NCBI RefSeq assembly: GCF_002744175.1
Contig: NZ_NKHF01000099.1
Span: 1 to 64,000, forward strand
DNA length: 64,000 bases
Direction: 5' to 3'
Origin: Pseudoalteromonas piscicida
GTDB lineage: Bacteria; Pseudomonadota; Gammaproteobacteria; Enterobacterales; Alteromonadaceae
The notes beneath the pieces were generated by a model. The model ran no database searches, was not told the origin of the DNA, and saw only the letters and a list, made by a program, of their open reading frames with translations. The first letter of the stretch is position 1; each line of letters starts with the position of its first letter. Below are positions 8,665-17,619 of the stretch, piece after piece. The translations under genes and the position numbers were made by a program.

Positions 8665-8979
8665 TTAAATAGTTTTACCGGTAGACTTGAAGAAACGGAC
8701 TTTTTTACCGTCTTCAAATCTAAAACCTACACGATCCGCTTTGCCAGTTTCGGCATTGAAAATCGCTACGTTTGATACGTCGACTGACGCTTCTTTCTCA
8801 ACAACACCGCCAGCTTGCTGTAGTTGTGGTACAGGCTTCTGGTGTTTTTTGATGATATTAACGCCTTCAACAAATACTCGGCCAGTTTCAGTAACAACTG
8901 AAAGCACTTTACCGCGCTTACCTTTGTCTTTACCGGCTAGTACGATTACTTCGTCATCACGACGGATTTTTGCTGCCAT
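8665..8979 (-). CDS. rplX: 50S ribosomal protein L24
   Basis: Assembly-initiator protein L24, 104 aa. The KOW motif is near the N-terminus (IRRDDEVIVLAGKDKGKRGK). The C-terminal GFRFEDGKKVRFFKSTGK is typical. It lies between rplN and rplE. Confidence 0.98.
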   Translation of the reverse strand: MAAKIRRDDEVIVLAGKDKGKRGKVLSVVTETGRVFVEGVNIIKKHQKPVPQLQQAGGVVEKEASVDVSNVAIFNAETGKADRVGFRFEDGKKVRFFKSTGKTI

Positions 8980-8989
8980 GATCGACTCC

Positions 8990-9358
8990 TTATAGTACTT
9001 CTGGTGCTAGTGAAACGATCTTCATGAACTTTTCAGTACGAAGTTCACGAGTCACAGGGCCGAAGATACGAGTACCAATAGGCTGTAAGTTATCATTTAA
9101 GATAACAGCCGCATTGCTATCGAAACGGATCAAAGAGCCGTCTGGACGACGTACGCCTTTTTTAGTACGCACTACTACTGCGTTTTTAACATCACCTTTC
9201 TTCACTTTGCCGCGAGGAATCGCTTCTTTAACAGAAACTTTAATGATGTCGCCAACCGCTGCGTAGCGACGGTGCGAACCACCAAGGACTTTTATACACT
9301 GCACTTTGCGAGCGCCGCTGTTATCAGCAACGTCCAGCTGAGTTTGCATTTGGATCAT
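8990..9358 (-). CDS. rplN: 50S ribosomal protein L14
   Basis: Large-subunit protein L14, 122 aa. MIQMQTQLDVADNSGARKVQ and the FGPVTRELRTEKFMKIVSL end are diagnostic. It is the first gene of the spc operon. Upstream there is no rpsQ or rpmC, so the S10 operon is not adjacent in this genome. Confidence 0.98.
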   Translation of the reverse strand: MIQMQTQLDVADNSGARKVQCIKVLGGSHRRYAAVGDIIKVSVKEAIPRGKVKKGDVKNAVVVRTKKGVRRPDGSLIRFDSNAAVILNDNLQPIGTRIFGPVTRELRTEKFMKIVSLAPEVL

Positions 9359-9701
9359 CTTAATGACCTCCGGTGTAGTTACAACTCGCCGAGATTTCGT
9401 TCAAAATCAAGGCATTTAGGTTAAATTCCACTCAAAAAACTGTGATTATGTCTTTCAAGGGCGGGCAATTGTACCAGCAAAGTCCCATCAAAGATAGTTC
9501 AATTTTTAATTAATTTAACGCGTTAACGTGACGTACTGATTACAGTTTGAGGATATGGCGGCAAGCATTCGAGAATTCAACCACTTGCACAATTATTAAA
9601 CAGCATTTGTCATGAAAAGTTTTTTACCACTCACGCTTTGCACTACCCACTTCCTGAACATTGAGCAAGAAATAGCTTAATTAAGCCGAGGTAAGCCTCA
9701 C
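9359..9701. other. Intergenic spacer upstream of the spc operon
   Basis: A 343-base gap between rplN and the deacetylase gene. It holds the candidate spc promoter at 9468-9476 and a perfect 12-base palindrome GCTTAATTAAGC at 9674-9685. No gene or RNA is recognised. The absence of rpmC/rpsQ remnants is notable. Confidence 0.6.
9468..9476 (-). promoter_or_regulatory. Candidate extended -10 promoter of the spc operon
   Basis: On the minus strand the sequence reads TGGTACAAT, an extended -10 (TGn followed by TACAAT), about 110 bases before the rplN start. No good -35 hexamer is present at 16-18 bases. Position and orientation suit the spc promoter; assignment by eye only. Confidence 0.35.
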
Positions 9702-10541
9702 CTAGAGCGTTCTTTTACGTTTGATGTAATCTGTGACGTTACTCACAGTATCTAACCAGTAGCCATTTTTTGGATCTTTTAAATAAGGGATCAGTTTGTC
9801 TAGCATCTTACTATCTACCGTGTAGCGCCCCTTTTCTCCGACCTCGTGCCCCGCAAGAATAATCCAACTATTATTGCTCCTGAGGTGTGCTAGCAACGCT
9901 TTTATTTCTTCGAAGGTCATGCCATCCATACGCACACCAGTTAACTGAGAAAAGTCAGTGTATGTTGGGAGGTTAGCCGTTTCATCTAGCCACGTACGAC
10001 CACTCTCAAAGTGTTTAGCAATTAAAGGCACATAACTTTTTACTTCAGCACCACGGCCAACAAATGTATTACCACAAGGGTAAGCAAAACTTTTAGGGCT
10101 GACTCCTAAATGCGCTTCAATATATTTAGTGGTTTCGACTATATCACGCTCAATATATGCTAAATCAACTTGTTCAAGACCTTTGTTTTTCTCCCTAAGC
10201 CATGCAAAGTTGCCAGTGCACAAATGCTCACTAGTATGGTTACCGATCTCATGCCCTTGCTTAGCTGCCGCTTGCCATTGCGCCAGTTTTTCTTCCACTT
10301 GAGGCGGCATAACATAAAATGTACCTTTCACCTTATGGCGATTAAGTAAGGGAACACCAACTTCCACTTGGCTAGGCCTAGCGTCATCAAACGTAAGGCT
10401 GATCGCATTTTTAGCGTTGTTCGGGTAGTCAAAATTTGATGCACTTTCTGCCGATACACTTGAGGTATGGTAAAACAAAATGCAGGCCAGCATGGCTGTA
10501 AAATAAAAACGTAAAACAAGAGTCGAGTGTAATTTTGCCAT
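9702..10541 (-). CDS. Secreted polysaccharide deacetylase family protein
   Basis: Predicted metal-dependent carbohydrate de-N-acetylase of the NodB fold (carbohydrate esterase family 4), 279 aa. Residues 1-31 look like a signal peptide ending VSA, so it should be exported. The catalytic motif TFDDA lies at 50-54 (Asp52, Asp53). The metal-binding motif is NHTSEH at 101-106 (His102, His106). A YPCG segment follows. The C-terminal region has LAGHEVGEKG, which may supply the last catalytic His. Substrate is unknown; chitin or peptidoglycan oligosaccharides are typical. It is monocistronic, with a repeat cluster upstream. Confidence 0.85.
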   Translation of the reverse strand: MAKLHSTLVLRFYFTAMLACILFYHTSSVSAESASNFDYPNNAKNAISLTFDDARPSQVEVGVPLLNRHKVKGTFYVMPPQVEEKLAQWQAAAKQGHEIGNHTSEHLCTGNFAWLREKNKGLEQVDLAYIERDIVETTKYIEAHLGVSPKSFAYPCGNTFVGRGAEVKSYVPLIAKHFESGRTWLDETANLPTYTDFSQLTGVRMDGMTFEEIKALLAHLRSNNSWIILAGHEVGEKGRYTVDSKMLDKLIPYLKDPKNGYWLDTVSNVTDYIKRKRTL

Positions 10542-10567
10542 TTATTTCTCCTTAATAATGTCTATCT

Positions 10568-10814
10568 TAACCTGAGTTTTGGATAAAGAATGCACTTACT
10601 CATTGTTCTGAAAATCACATTAAATTACATTCTTATCTAGCCAGAGCGTTTTTAGGATAACACCGCTTCCGCGTCCTGCTCTCGCTCAGATACTACATTC
10701 TGTTGTAGGCAAGACGAATTTACACACCAATAACCAGCGTTCGGTAGTGAATTTAACCCAGTTAGCGCTAAAACTGGCTGTTAGAAAGGCATTAATTATC
10801 TGCAGTTCAGGTTA
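10568..10814. repeat. Composite repeat: R2 element interrupted by a degenerate R1 element
   Basis: The outer arms are 10568-10627 and about 10793-10814. Joined, they resemble the R2 element at 39519-39602: the left arm shares TAACCTGAG..TTGGATAA, TCATTGTTCT and TAAATTA; the right arm shares AATTATC.G.AG.TCAGG.TA. Between them, about 10628-10792, is DNA like the R1 repeat (GATAACACCGCTTCCGCGTC, TGTAGGCAAG, TTAACCCAGTTAGCG). The break is at a TTA/TTAA-like site that may be duplicated. This block is most of the 418-base gap before the kinase gene. Confidence 0.65.
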
Positions 10815-10959
10815 TCTTAGTAAGCTACATGACGTGACGAGTATGGCAAAGTGTTAAATTTTCAACTTATTATTTGCTATTTACTGTATCGCAAACAGTA
10901 CTAATTTAGCATTTTTAGCGATACACTAACCCCCAATAATAAACGAGAAAGACAGCGCA

Positions 10960-13512
10960 GTGTTGAAGTTAGAAGAATACTATCAGGACGTGATCTTACT
11001 CGCCGAAGGCGGGATGAGCAAAGTGTACCTTGCTACCGACAAAAAGCTAGGCCGCCGAGTCGCGGTTAAGGTAATGTCGCTGACTCAACATGCGCAATCC
11101 GATGCACTCAACGAAGCTCGTCTGTTAGCACGCTTTAATCACCCAAATATTGTACAAATTTACGATGTCTTTGAAAGCGATGGTCAAATGGCCTTGGAAA
11201 TGGAGTTCGTGCAAGGCGCAACCTTACAACACTATACAAAAACGCACGTATTAAGTACCGAGCAAAAAATTGAGTTGCTCAACGATATCGCCGACGGCCT
11301 CGCCTCCGCCCATAGCCAAAATATTCTTCATTTAGACTTAAAACCAGGCAATATTTTGGTTAATGAACAAGGCACTGCAAAAATAGCGGACTTTGGCATT
11401 TCACAAATAGAAGACAATCAAGCCACTCGCCCCCATACAAGCTATGGTAGCCTTACCGCAATGTCGCCAGAGCAGCTTCGTGAAGAAACACTAGACAGCC
11501 GCAGTGACTTATTCTCATTTGGGCTAATTGCTTATCAACTGTTAGCTGGGCACCATCCTTACTTCGAGCAAGCTGACGATGGCAGTGACAAGTCTATTGC
11601 TGAACAGATCAAGTTCCAGCCATTAAAAGCCAGTGCTAAACGTATTTTAGATATTCCCCCTGCACTGGCACAGCTTATTGATCGCTTATTGCAATACGAC
11701 AAAAACGCTCGCCCGAGCAGCGCAGGCGAAGTCAGTCAACAGTTAAAACAAATTCTGCACACCCTTAGCTATGATAATAGCGAAGCGACATTATCCCTTG
11801 AAGAAATAGAGTTACAAGATAGAGCTAAGAGCAAAGCCAAAGCACGTCAAAAGCAGCTAAGTATTGCAGCGCTTTTCACCTTTTTAGTGTGCTTAGTCGT
11901 TGGTGGGTACTGGTATTGGCAGGAAACCAAACCTAAGATCTATATTGCAGCGCTGCCGATAGAATTTATTGGACAAAGTGATATACCAAATTCACACAAG
12001 CAGATAGTAAAGCAAACAGTTGAAGACGCCATCTATCAGTTTCTCATTACAAGTAAGGACTATGAGCCAGTTTCAAAGAAAGAAGTTGAGCAAACGCTTA
12101 CATCTTTAGGTCGAACCGCGAAACCTTCCGATATTTCTCATTCTTTACAAATAGATAAGTTATTCATCCCGACAGGTGAGTGTAATAACTACAGCTGTAC
12201 CATCCAACTAGAATTGATAGGCAAATCAGGGAAAGTAGTTGAGTTTTCAGAGAGGATCACTGTGATAAATACGCAAATTTCTGCAACTTTTATTTCCATC
12301 TCTCAAACATTATCCAAAGCACTGGATATCACTGATACTTCAGAGCAATTAATGGACGACAATTTTAATAATGCATATTCAGCCCTGATAGAACAATTAC
12401 ACCAAGAAAACACTGTCAATATCAGTTTAATTAATCAACTTAGGGAATTCATTAGGACATACCCTAAGCACTTTTCTCTCTACACGACTTATACCAAAGG
12501 TAGCCTCAGGCTATATAATCGAACTTTAGAGATGAAGATCATAAACGATTTGCAAGAAGTATTGGAATCAAGCCCTCAAGAATATAAAGAGACTTTGGAC
12601 TACCTAGCAAATAGAACCTCGCTACTTCTGTTGCTAAACAAGAAAGACGATATTGAGAAACTGCTGAGCGGTTACAAAGGTGGCAATAGTAACTCATACG
12701 AATTGCTAAACCTAAAAGGTAGCATATATCAAAAATTAGGCCGCTATGACCAAGCGAAAGCTGCTTTTAATAAAGCATATCAGCTCAAACCGACCTTGGT
12801 TGTGCTAAGGAATCTAGTGAAAATACATGCGATATCTGGAAGCTTCTCTGAAGCGCTTCATTTCGCAGATAAAGCATTATCAATAACTCAAAAAGATCAT
12901 CAGCTCATCAAAATTACCGCGGATATTTCACTAATCACTGGTAATCTTAATAGGTCAATTGAACTCTACGAGACGTTAGTAAAATCTGATAGTAATAACG
13001 CAAACTATTTAACAAATTTGAGCACGGCCTTAAGTTTAATAAAAGAACAAGACTTATCCCTAGATTACGCAACTAAGGCATATAAGATAAATGAGCAAAG
13101 AGCTGATATTGTACTCAACTATGCTGATGCCTTGGCTCTAGCTAACAAAAATGCAGATCTCACCTACATGAAGGTGATAGAACTTTTAGAAACCCCAAAT
13201 AAACCAATTGATAAGTTAATAAAGGCCCAGGCTCTGGCGCATCTCGGTTACAGTATTGAGGCGCTAAAATTGATTCAACTCGTAAAATCAGAAGCTCCAA
13301 AGTTATATGAGCTGCCTTTTGTAAGTGCCCTTATCATGACTTTGATAGGGGATGAAAGTTCAGCAATTATACAAATAGAAGCCAGCTTGGATTCAGGCTG
13401 GGCAGTACAGTTTTTTAATTTGAAGTGGTTTGATCCGTTGTGCGGGATAGTTGAGTTTCAGAATCTACTGGAGAAGCACAACTATTCAGAGCGCTGTCGC
13501 GCTCTGAATTAG
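10960..13512 (+). CDS. Membrane Ser/Thr protein kinase with TPR domain
   Basis: Hanks-type Ser/Thr kinase fused to a transmembrane segment and a TPR domain, 850 aa, GTG start. Kinase residues about 8-270: Gly-rich loop EGGMSKVYL (16-24), Lys37, Glu52, catalytic HLDLKPGN (Asp126, Asn131), DFG 144-146 and SPE 169-171. HLD replaces the usual HRD, so it is a non-RD kinase in that position. A single hydrophobic span lies at about 300-320. The C-terminal half, probably periplasmic, contains several TPR-like repeats (LLNLKGSIYQKLGRYDQAK is the clearest). It converges on a frameshifted small gene 4 bases downstream. A truncated relative of its C-terminus lies at 14141-14785. Confidence 0.9.
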   Translation: MLKLEEYYQDVILLAEGGMSKVYLATDKKLGRRVAVKVMSLTQHAQSDALNEARLLARFNHPNIVQIYDVFESDGQMALEMEFVQGATLQHYTKTHVLSTEQKIELLNDIADGLASAHSQNILHLDLKPGNILVNEQGTAKIADFGISQIEDNQATRPHTSYGSLTAMSPEQLREETLDSRSDLFSFGLIAYQLLAGHHPYFEQADDGSDKSIAEQIKFQPLKASAKRILDIPPALAQLIDRLLQYDKNARPSSAGEVSQQLKQILHTLSYDNSEATLSLEEIELQDRAKSKAKARQKQLSIAALFTFLVCLVVGGYWYWQETKPKIYIAALPIEFIGQSDIPNSHKQIVKQTVEDAIYQFLITSKDYEPVSKKEVEQTLTSLGRTAKPSDISHSLQIDKLFIPTGECNNYSCTIQLELIGKSGKVVEFSERITVINTQISATFISISQTLSKALDITDTSEQLMDDNFNNAYSALIEQLHQENTVNISLINQLREFIRTYPKHFSLYTTYTKGSLRLYNRTLEMKIINDLQEVLESSPQEYKETLDYLANRTSLLLLLNKKDDIEKLLSGYKGGNSNSYELLNLKGSIYQKLGRYDQAKAAFNKAYQLKPTLVVLRNLVKIHAISGSFSEALHFADKALSITQKDHQLIKITADISLITGNLNRSIELYETLVKSDSNNANYLTNLSTALSLIKEQDLSLDYATKAYKINEQRADIVLNYADALALANKNADLTYMKVIELLETPNKPIDKLIKAQALAHLGYSIEALKLIQLVKSEAPKLYELPFVSALIMTLIGDESSAIIQIEASLDSGWAVQFFNLKWFDPLCGIVEFQNLLEKHNYSERCRALN

Positions 13513-13516
13513 AGCT

Positions 13517-14037
13517 TTAATTTGGCTCTGTATCTTCGATAACAATCGTTGGGTCTTGAGAGAAATAACGCATTTGTGAATCATTCTTATGCTTTGCTAT
13601 GAGTCGATAAGCAATTTTAAAGTTATTGTTAGACTGCAACGGGATTGCAAACCCAGAGTCTAGGTGCCCTGCCATTTCCTGAGCAGCACCTTCTAAAATC
13701 GTTTTAGACGATTCAATACTACTGATACTTACAATCATACTACGACCATCGTTGGCAACAATGCTGCTCACTTGATAGTTAAAGTTGTCTTGTGCATTAA
13801 CAAATAGCGTACCGTTATCACCGAACTGCAACCGCTATCAAAGCTTCCAGAATCAAGTTCATAATATAAGTTAACAGACTTTCCAGATAACTCAGAAATG
13901 TCTATAACGACTTTTTCTATATCCTCGTGTTGAAGGTTAGTGATTTTCCAAGGGGCAGTTTTCGCCGCCTCATCAGAGTGTTCTACAGATGGTAAAAAAC
14001 CAGGAGTAACTATATAACTGAGCGACTGTTGCGTCAT
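13517..14037 (-). pseudogene. Frameshifted DP-EP-like small protein, copy 1
   Basis: Two overlapping frames together make a full-length relative of the 153-aa protein at 14782-15243. The first part starts at ATG 14037 (SD AAGGA, about 8 bases spacing) with MTQQSLSYIVTPGF and runs to ...SFDSGCS. The second part carries FGDNGTLFVNAQDNFNY through YFSQDPTIVIEDTEPN. They would join if one A (plus strand) were added at 13824-13825, restoring GCSFGDNG against GWSFAENG in the paralogue. A sequencing error is possible. The C-terminal DP...EP fits what I recall as the Pfam DP-EP family. Function unknown. Confidence 0.8.
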
Positions 14038-14140
14038 CTTTAATATCCTTCGTTGGTTTGCAGAGCTATTCGCACTTAATATAAGCACATCAGCTGCACC
14101 AATGCTATTACAATAGGTTACAGCAAGCAAATCGACTACA

Positions 14141-14785
14141 GTGATTCACCAAAGCCGAAACCATAATCAGCAGGCTCAACTCGATGAGAAGTACTATAAA
14201 AGTCATCCGCAATGCAGCCTTGCTCAATATGAAGCAAACAAATTCTACTAAGCTCTAGTTAAGCGCTCATATACAAGTACGGCTACCTTTAATAATTATG
14301 CCATTGTATTGATGCTCTTAGGTGATTTAGAACGGGCACTCACGTTTGCCACTCAGTTGGCGCCCAGCAATGTAGAAATCTTGCTTAACTACGCAGACAT
14401 ATACTCACTAATGGGCGAGAAGGCGAAAGCCAGTGAAGTGTATCTGCAAATTTTAGCCAGTGCTCCAGCAAGCCAAGTTGAAGTCGTGCGCATCCAAGCT
14501 CTAGCACACCTAGGTCGGCACCAAGAGGCATTAATAGCAATTGATGAATATTTGGCAGAGTACCCCGATTCAGCTGAGGCTTTTTACGTAAAATCGTTAA
14601 TTCAGACGCTGATAGAAGAAAAGTATTCCGCGATGGCTTCACTGAAAAAAAGCATTGATTTAGGCTGGAGCCCGTCTTTTTATCGCTTGTCATGGTTCAA
14701 GACACTATGTCACTCGCCATCACTTGAATTAAGAATTGGCACAGAACACTTTACCTACCTGTGCCAAGTGCAAATTACGAATTAG
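14141..14785 (+). pseudogene. Remnant of a second kinase/TPR gene (C-terminus only)
   Basis: The readable part from TTG 14309 (158 aa) matches the end of the upstream kinase: LLNYAD, then QALAHLG, then SLDLGW-like (KKSIDLGWSPSFYRLSWFKTLC against ASLDSGWAVQFFNLKWFDPLC). Upstream of 14309 the same frame continues to resemble the paralogue (ALVKRSYTSTATFNNYA against ETLVKSDSNNANYLTN). It is cut by TAA at 14249-14251 where the paralogue has Glu (YETLVK), so a GAA to TAA change is likely. No kinase domain or transmembrane span precedes it. A short TPR protein could still be made from 14309, but no good ribosome site is visible. Its stop overlaps that of the convergent gene. Confidence 0.75.
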
Positions 14786-15243
14786 ACTGGAGCATCTGGG
14801 TTGTCAATTATCACCCTTGGATCTTGAGAAAAATAACGCACGGCACCATTTGCAGAATTATTTTGAGCAACGAGTCTGAACTCAATATTCGAGCTGTTAT
14901 TCCTCACTAGTGTAACAACCCTCGCACCGGGGTCAGCTGAAAGCCCTTTGAGATCATTTTCACTTAGCGTATTCGCAACATTCAATGCCTCAATCTTAAC
15001 CTCAACCGTTAACTCATCTTTTAATGTGCTTGTAAGGTTATAATTGAAGTTATCTTGCGCCTCGATAAAGTAGGTACCGTTTTCAGCAAAGCTCCAGCCA
15101 GCTTCATCGGTAACGAGCTTATAAGTTAGAACAGCGCTTTCACCCTTGGCTAATTTAAGTTTAACTGGCTTATCGTCATATATCCAGTCACCCTCAGCTT
15201 TAGGGGTCACCATGTATTCGAGTAAATAAGTAGGTGTACTCAT
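14782..15243 (-). CDS. DP-EP-like small protein, intact copy 2
   Basis: Unassigned soluble protein of 153 aa with no signal peptide or membrane span. It starts MSTPTYLLEYMVTPKAEGDW with AAGGA about 8 bases upstream. The middle has NGTYFIEAQDNFNYNLTS and the end YFSQDPRVIIDNPD, both shared with the broken paralogue at 13517-14037. Its composition suggests an all-beta fold. Pfam's DP-EP family is my best guess, without a known function. It is convergent with the kinase remnant (4-base stop overlap), as the broken paralogue is with the intact kinase, so kinase and small protein may form a pair. Confidence 0.7.
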   Translation of the reverse strand: MSTPTYLLEYMVTPKAEGDWIYDDKPVKLKLAKGESAVLTYKLVTDEAGWSFAENGTYFIEAQDNFNYNLTSTLKDELTVEVKIEALNVANTLSENDLKGLSADPGARVVTLVRNNSSNIEFRLVAQNNSANGAVRYFSQDPRVIIDNPDAPV

Positions 15244-15394
15244 TATTTTATCCTTCCTTTGTTTGTAGAGCTATCCGTATCCATTTAAGCACATGAATAG
15301 CAGTAATACTAATGCTGTAGATTACAACTTATAGGCATAAGCCAGTCATAAGCTCACTATAACTACATATAGATAATTAACTCGCGATGAATAT

Positions 15395-15428
15395 AGAACA
15401 AGGGCTACCATCGGCAAGCCCTTGTTCT
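15395..15428. other. Perfect 12-bp hairpin downstream of the AsmA gene
   Basis: AGAACAAGGGCT and AGCCCTTGTTCT form a perfect 12-base stem with a 10-base loop. There is no T tract on either side, so it is not a classical terminator. It lies about 50 bases past the stop of the AsmA-like gene and may protect or end that transcript. Confidence 0.5.
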
Positions 15429-15476
15429 ACCCAATGTATTAAGTAAATAAGCTATTTATAGAGGTGCTGTAAAAAC

Positions 15477-17420
15477 CTATCCACTAAACAAACCTTTAAG
15501 TTTGTCTTTTACCTTATCCTTTACCTTGTCTTTGGCTTTGTCTTTTGCCGCCTCTTTTAGGTCTAGACTAGTATCCACTTTGTGAAATGGACCTTTGATC
15601 CGCACCGGAATTTTAAAACCGGTACTGTCATCGCTGCTGGCTTGCCCCTCAATAGTGTCAACAATTCCAGTCACCACACGGTAATCAACTAAAGTTTGTG
15701 GTAAATCAACGGTGCCTTTACCTGTCACTCGCAGTAATGGGCTTGCTAACGAAAAGTCATCGTTTTGGCCTACCCCTTTGGTAAAGATAAAGGTCCCAGT
15801 CATGGCTGAGAAGTCGGTTTTTTGATCGGGGTCGAAATTGGCATTGAGTCCTTGCGATACCGAAGAGAAGTCACCTTTGAGCATGTCTTTGCCCTTTCGG
15901 ATCATCTCAGCAAGGTTTGCGCCTTTTACGCCACCATCTTTGAACTCAAAAGCTAATTTACCACCTAAGGCATTCACAAATTGCTTTTGACTGACACCTT
16001 GCGTGTTTAACACCCAATTAAGACTACCTTTGCCCAATACTTTGTCAAAGCCAATGGCATCGGTCAGTAGTGGCTCGGCATTAATTGCTGTTAACGCAAA
16101 ATCAGTACTGACGGCATAAGGTTTTGTTGCTGCATTTACAACAACCTTACCTTTACCCTGACCTTCATAGGCTTGGAACTTATCTAGGCTTAGTGTCGCT
16201 TTACCTGAGTTAAGTACTAAGCTGATTTGGTTTTCGCCAAGCTTAATTTCTCTCGCACGTAGCCCTGTGGAGGTGATCTTCACATCGGCATTGAGGCTGT
16301 TAAGTGCTGATAAATCAATTGCAGTGTCATCCCAGACGATAGGCTCTGCAGGTGCGTCTTCTGACTCAGGTTGCGTTTGTGGTTTTTCCACCGGTTCTGG
16401 CAAATAAGGATTAAGATCTAACATGCCAAGGTCAACACTCGCGGTAATATCAGGTTTACCAGAGAGGGTGACTTTACTTTGACCTTTTATTACCAATTCG
16501 TCCAAGGTCGCTTCTAAGGCATTGAGAGTAAATACTTGGCCTTGCATCGTCATTTTGGCGTTTAGGTCAAAGTCGTTGAACGCATTTTCTTTCGCTTTTA
16601 GGTCAACGCCCTGCCACTTAGCTAACGCTTTTACCGAGTCGCCTGTCAACGTCAATTGACCGCGAATGGTTTTACCTTGTTCTGCAATTTCACCTTTATA
16701 GTCAAGGTTGAACAGCGCTGATTTTACTTGTTGTTCAACATTAAAGGTTTCACCTTCGATCGCCTTTGCTGGATTATCGAGTGTAGTAACTAGGTTAAAA
16801 GTTTGACCTTGAAAAGTCAGCTTACCGTCAACCTCTAGTGGTTGGTATAGTGACGATAGCATCACGCTAATGTCTAAATCAGTTACCTGATATTCAGCGC
16901 CTGTCACACCATCAAGGTAAGTCACCGAGCCACCATAAATCGCCACTTCGCCAAGGCTCACGTCTAAACCTTCCGGTAATTGCATGCTACCTTTTGAGCT
17001 GGTTTGTGCCGTTGGCGTGTTTTCTGCACTGGTGGGTAGCAACTGCCAATTCGCATTACCTTGCTTATCCGTTTCTAGAATTATTTTAGGATTATTGACC
17101 ACAAAGCGCTCAAGCTTAGCTTCTCCAGACAGCGCACTTAACCATGGAATATGTACGGCGAGTTGCTCCATGGCGAACATATCTGGGCGACTACCCGTTG
17201 CCATATTGGCAAATCGCACTTGATTTAACTCAATGTGTAGCGTTGGGAAAATACCGATGTCAGAGTCGCCATCAATCGACAGCTTTCTGCCTGTCACTGA
17301 CTCAACCTGTGACGTGACTTGGTCAATAATTGCCTGTTTGGGGATTAAAAACGGGGCAGCGATAACAAGAATAATAATAAGCGCAACAATGGCGCCCACA
17401 ATTTTAACTAGCCGGTTCAT
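15477..17420 (-). CDS. AsmA family protein
   Basis: Inner-membrane-anchored AsmA-like protein of 647 aa from ATG 17420, chosen because GAAGGA lies just upstream and MNRLVKIVGAIVALIIILVI gives the usual N-terminal anchor. Starts further upstream add a non-conserved stretch. The N-terminal AsmA domain has IDGDSDIGIFPTLHIELNQV. The C-terminal AsmA_2-type region has FEFKDGGVKGANLAEMIRKG and IRVKGPFHK-like text (IPVRIKGPFHKVDTSLDLKE). The C-terminus is a Lys/Asp repeat tail. AsmA-like proteins are long beta-taco bridges linked to phospholipid transport to the outer membrane. Monocistronic. Confidence 0.9.
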   Translation of the reverse strand: MNRLVKIVGAIVALIIILVIAAPFLIPKQAIIDQVTSQVESVTGRKLSIDGDSDIGIFPTLHIELNQVRFANMATGSRPDMFAMEQLAVHIPWLSALSGEAKLERFVVNNPKIILETDKQGNANWQLLPTSAENTPTAQTSSKGSMQLPEGLDVSLGEVAIYGGSVTYLDGVTGAEYQVTDLDISVMLSSLYQPLEVDGKLTFQGQTFNLVTTLDNPAKAIEGETFNVEQQVKSALFNLDYKGEIAEQGKTIRGQLTLTGDSVKALAKWQGVDLKAKENAFNDFDLNAKMTMQGQVFTLNALEATLDELVIKGQSKVTLSGKPDITASVDLGMLDLNPYLPEPVEKPQTQPESEDAPAEPIVWDDTAIDLSALNSLNADVKITSTGLRAREIKLGENQISLVLNSGKATLSLDKFQAYEGQGKGKVVVNAATKPYAVSTDFALTAINAEPLLTDAIGFDKVLGKGSLNWVLNTQGVSQKQFVNALGGKLAFEFKDGGVKGANLAEMIRKGKDMLKGDFSSVSQGLNANFDPDQKTDFSAMTGTFIFTKGVGQNDDFSLASPLLRVTGKGTVDLPQTLVDYRVVTGIVDTIEGQASSDDSTGFKIPVRIKGPFHKVDTSLDLKEAAKDKAKDKVKDKVKDKLKGLFSG

Positions 17421-17619
17421 TGCTTTTCCTTCGTAAGGCTTGGTTATCTTTATGATAACGGCTGTAGTCGAATATACCATGAATAAAGGCAAATAATTTG
17501 AACTGAGCGATTGCAACCTTACGACTAATCGGTATGATCCTCGCCCTTGTCAGTTTTTAGCATCATTAGCTATATTTTACTGGCTGGTTTATTAATCAAC
17601 CTTGGAGTACTTAACCCGC

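Noticed and set aside
14309..14785. Independent small TPR protein
   Set aside because: Similarity to the kinase C-terminus continues upstream past a stop codon and no good ribosome site exists, so a truncated gene is the simpler reading.
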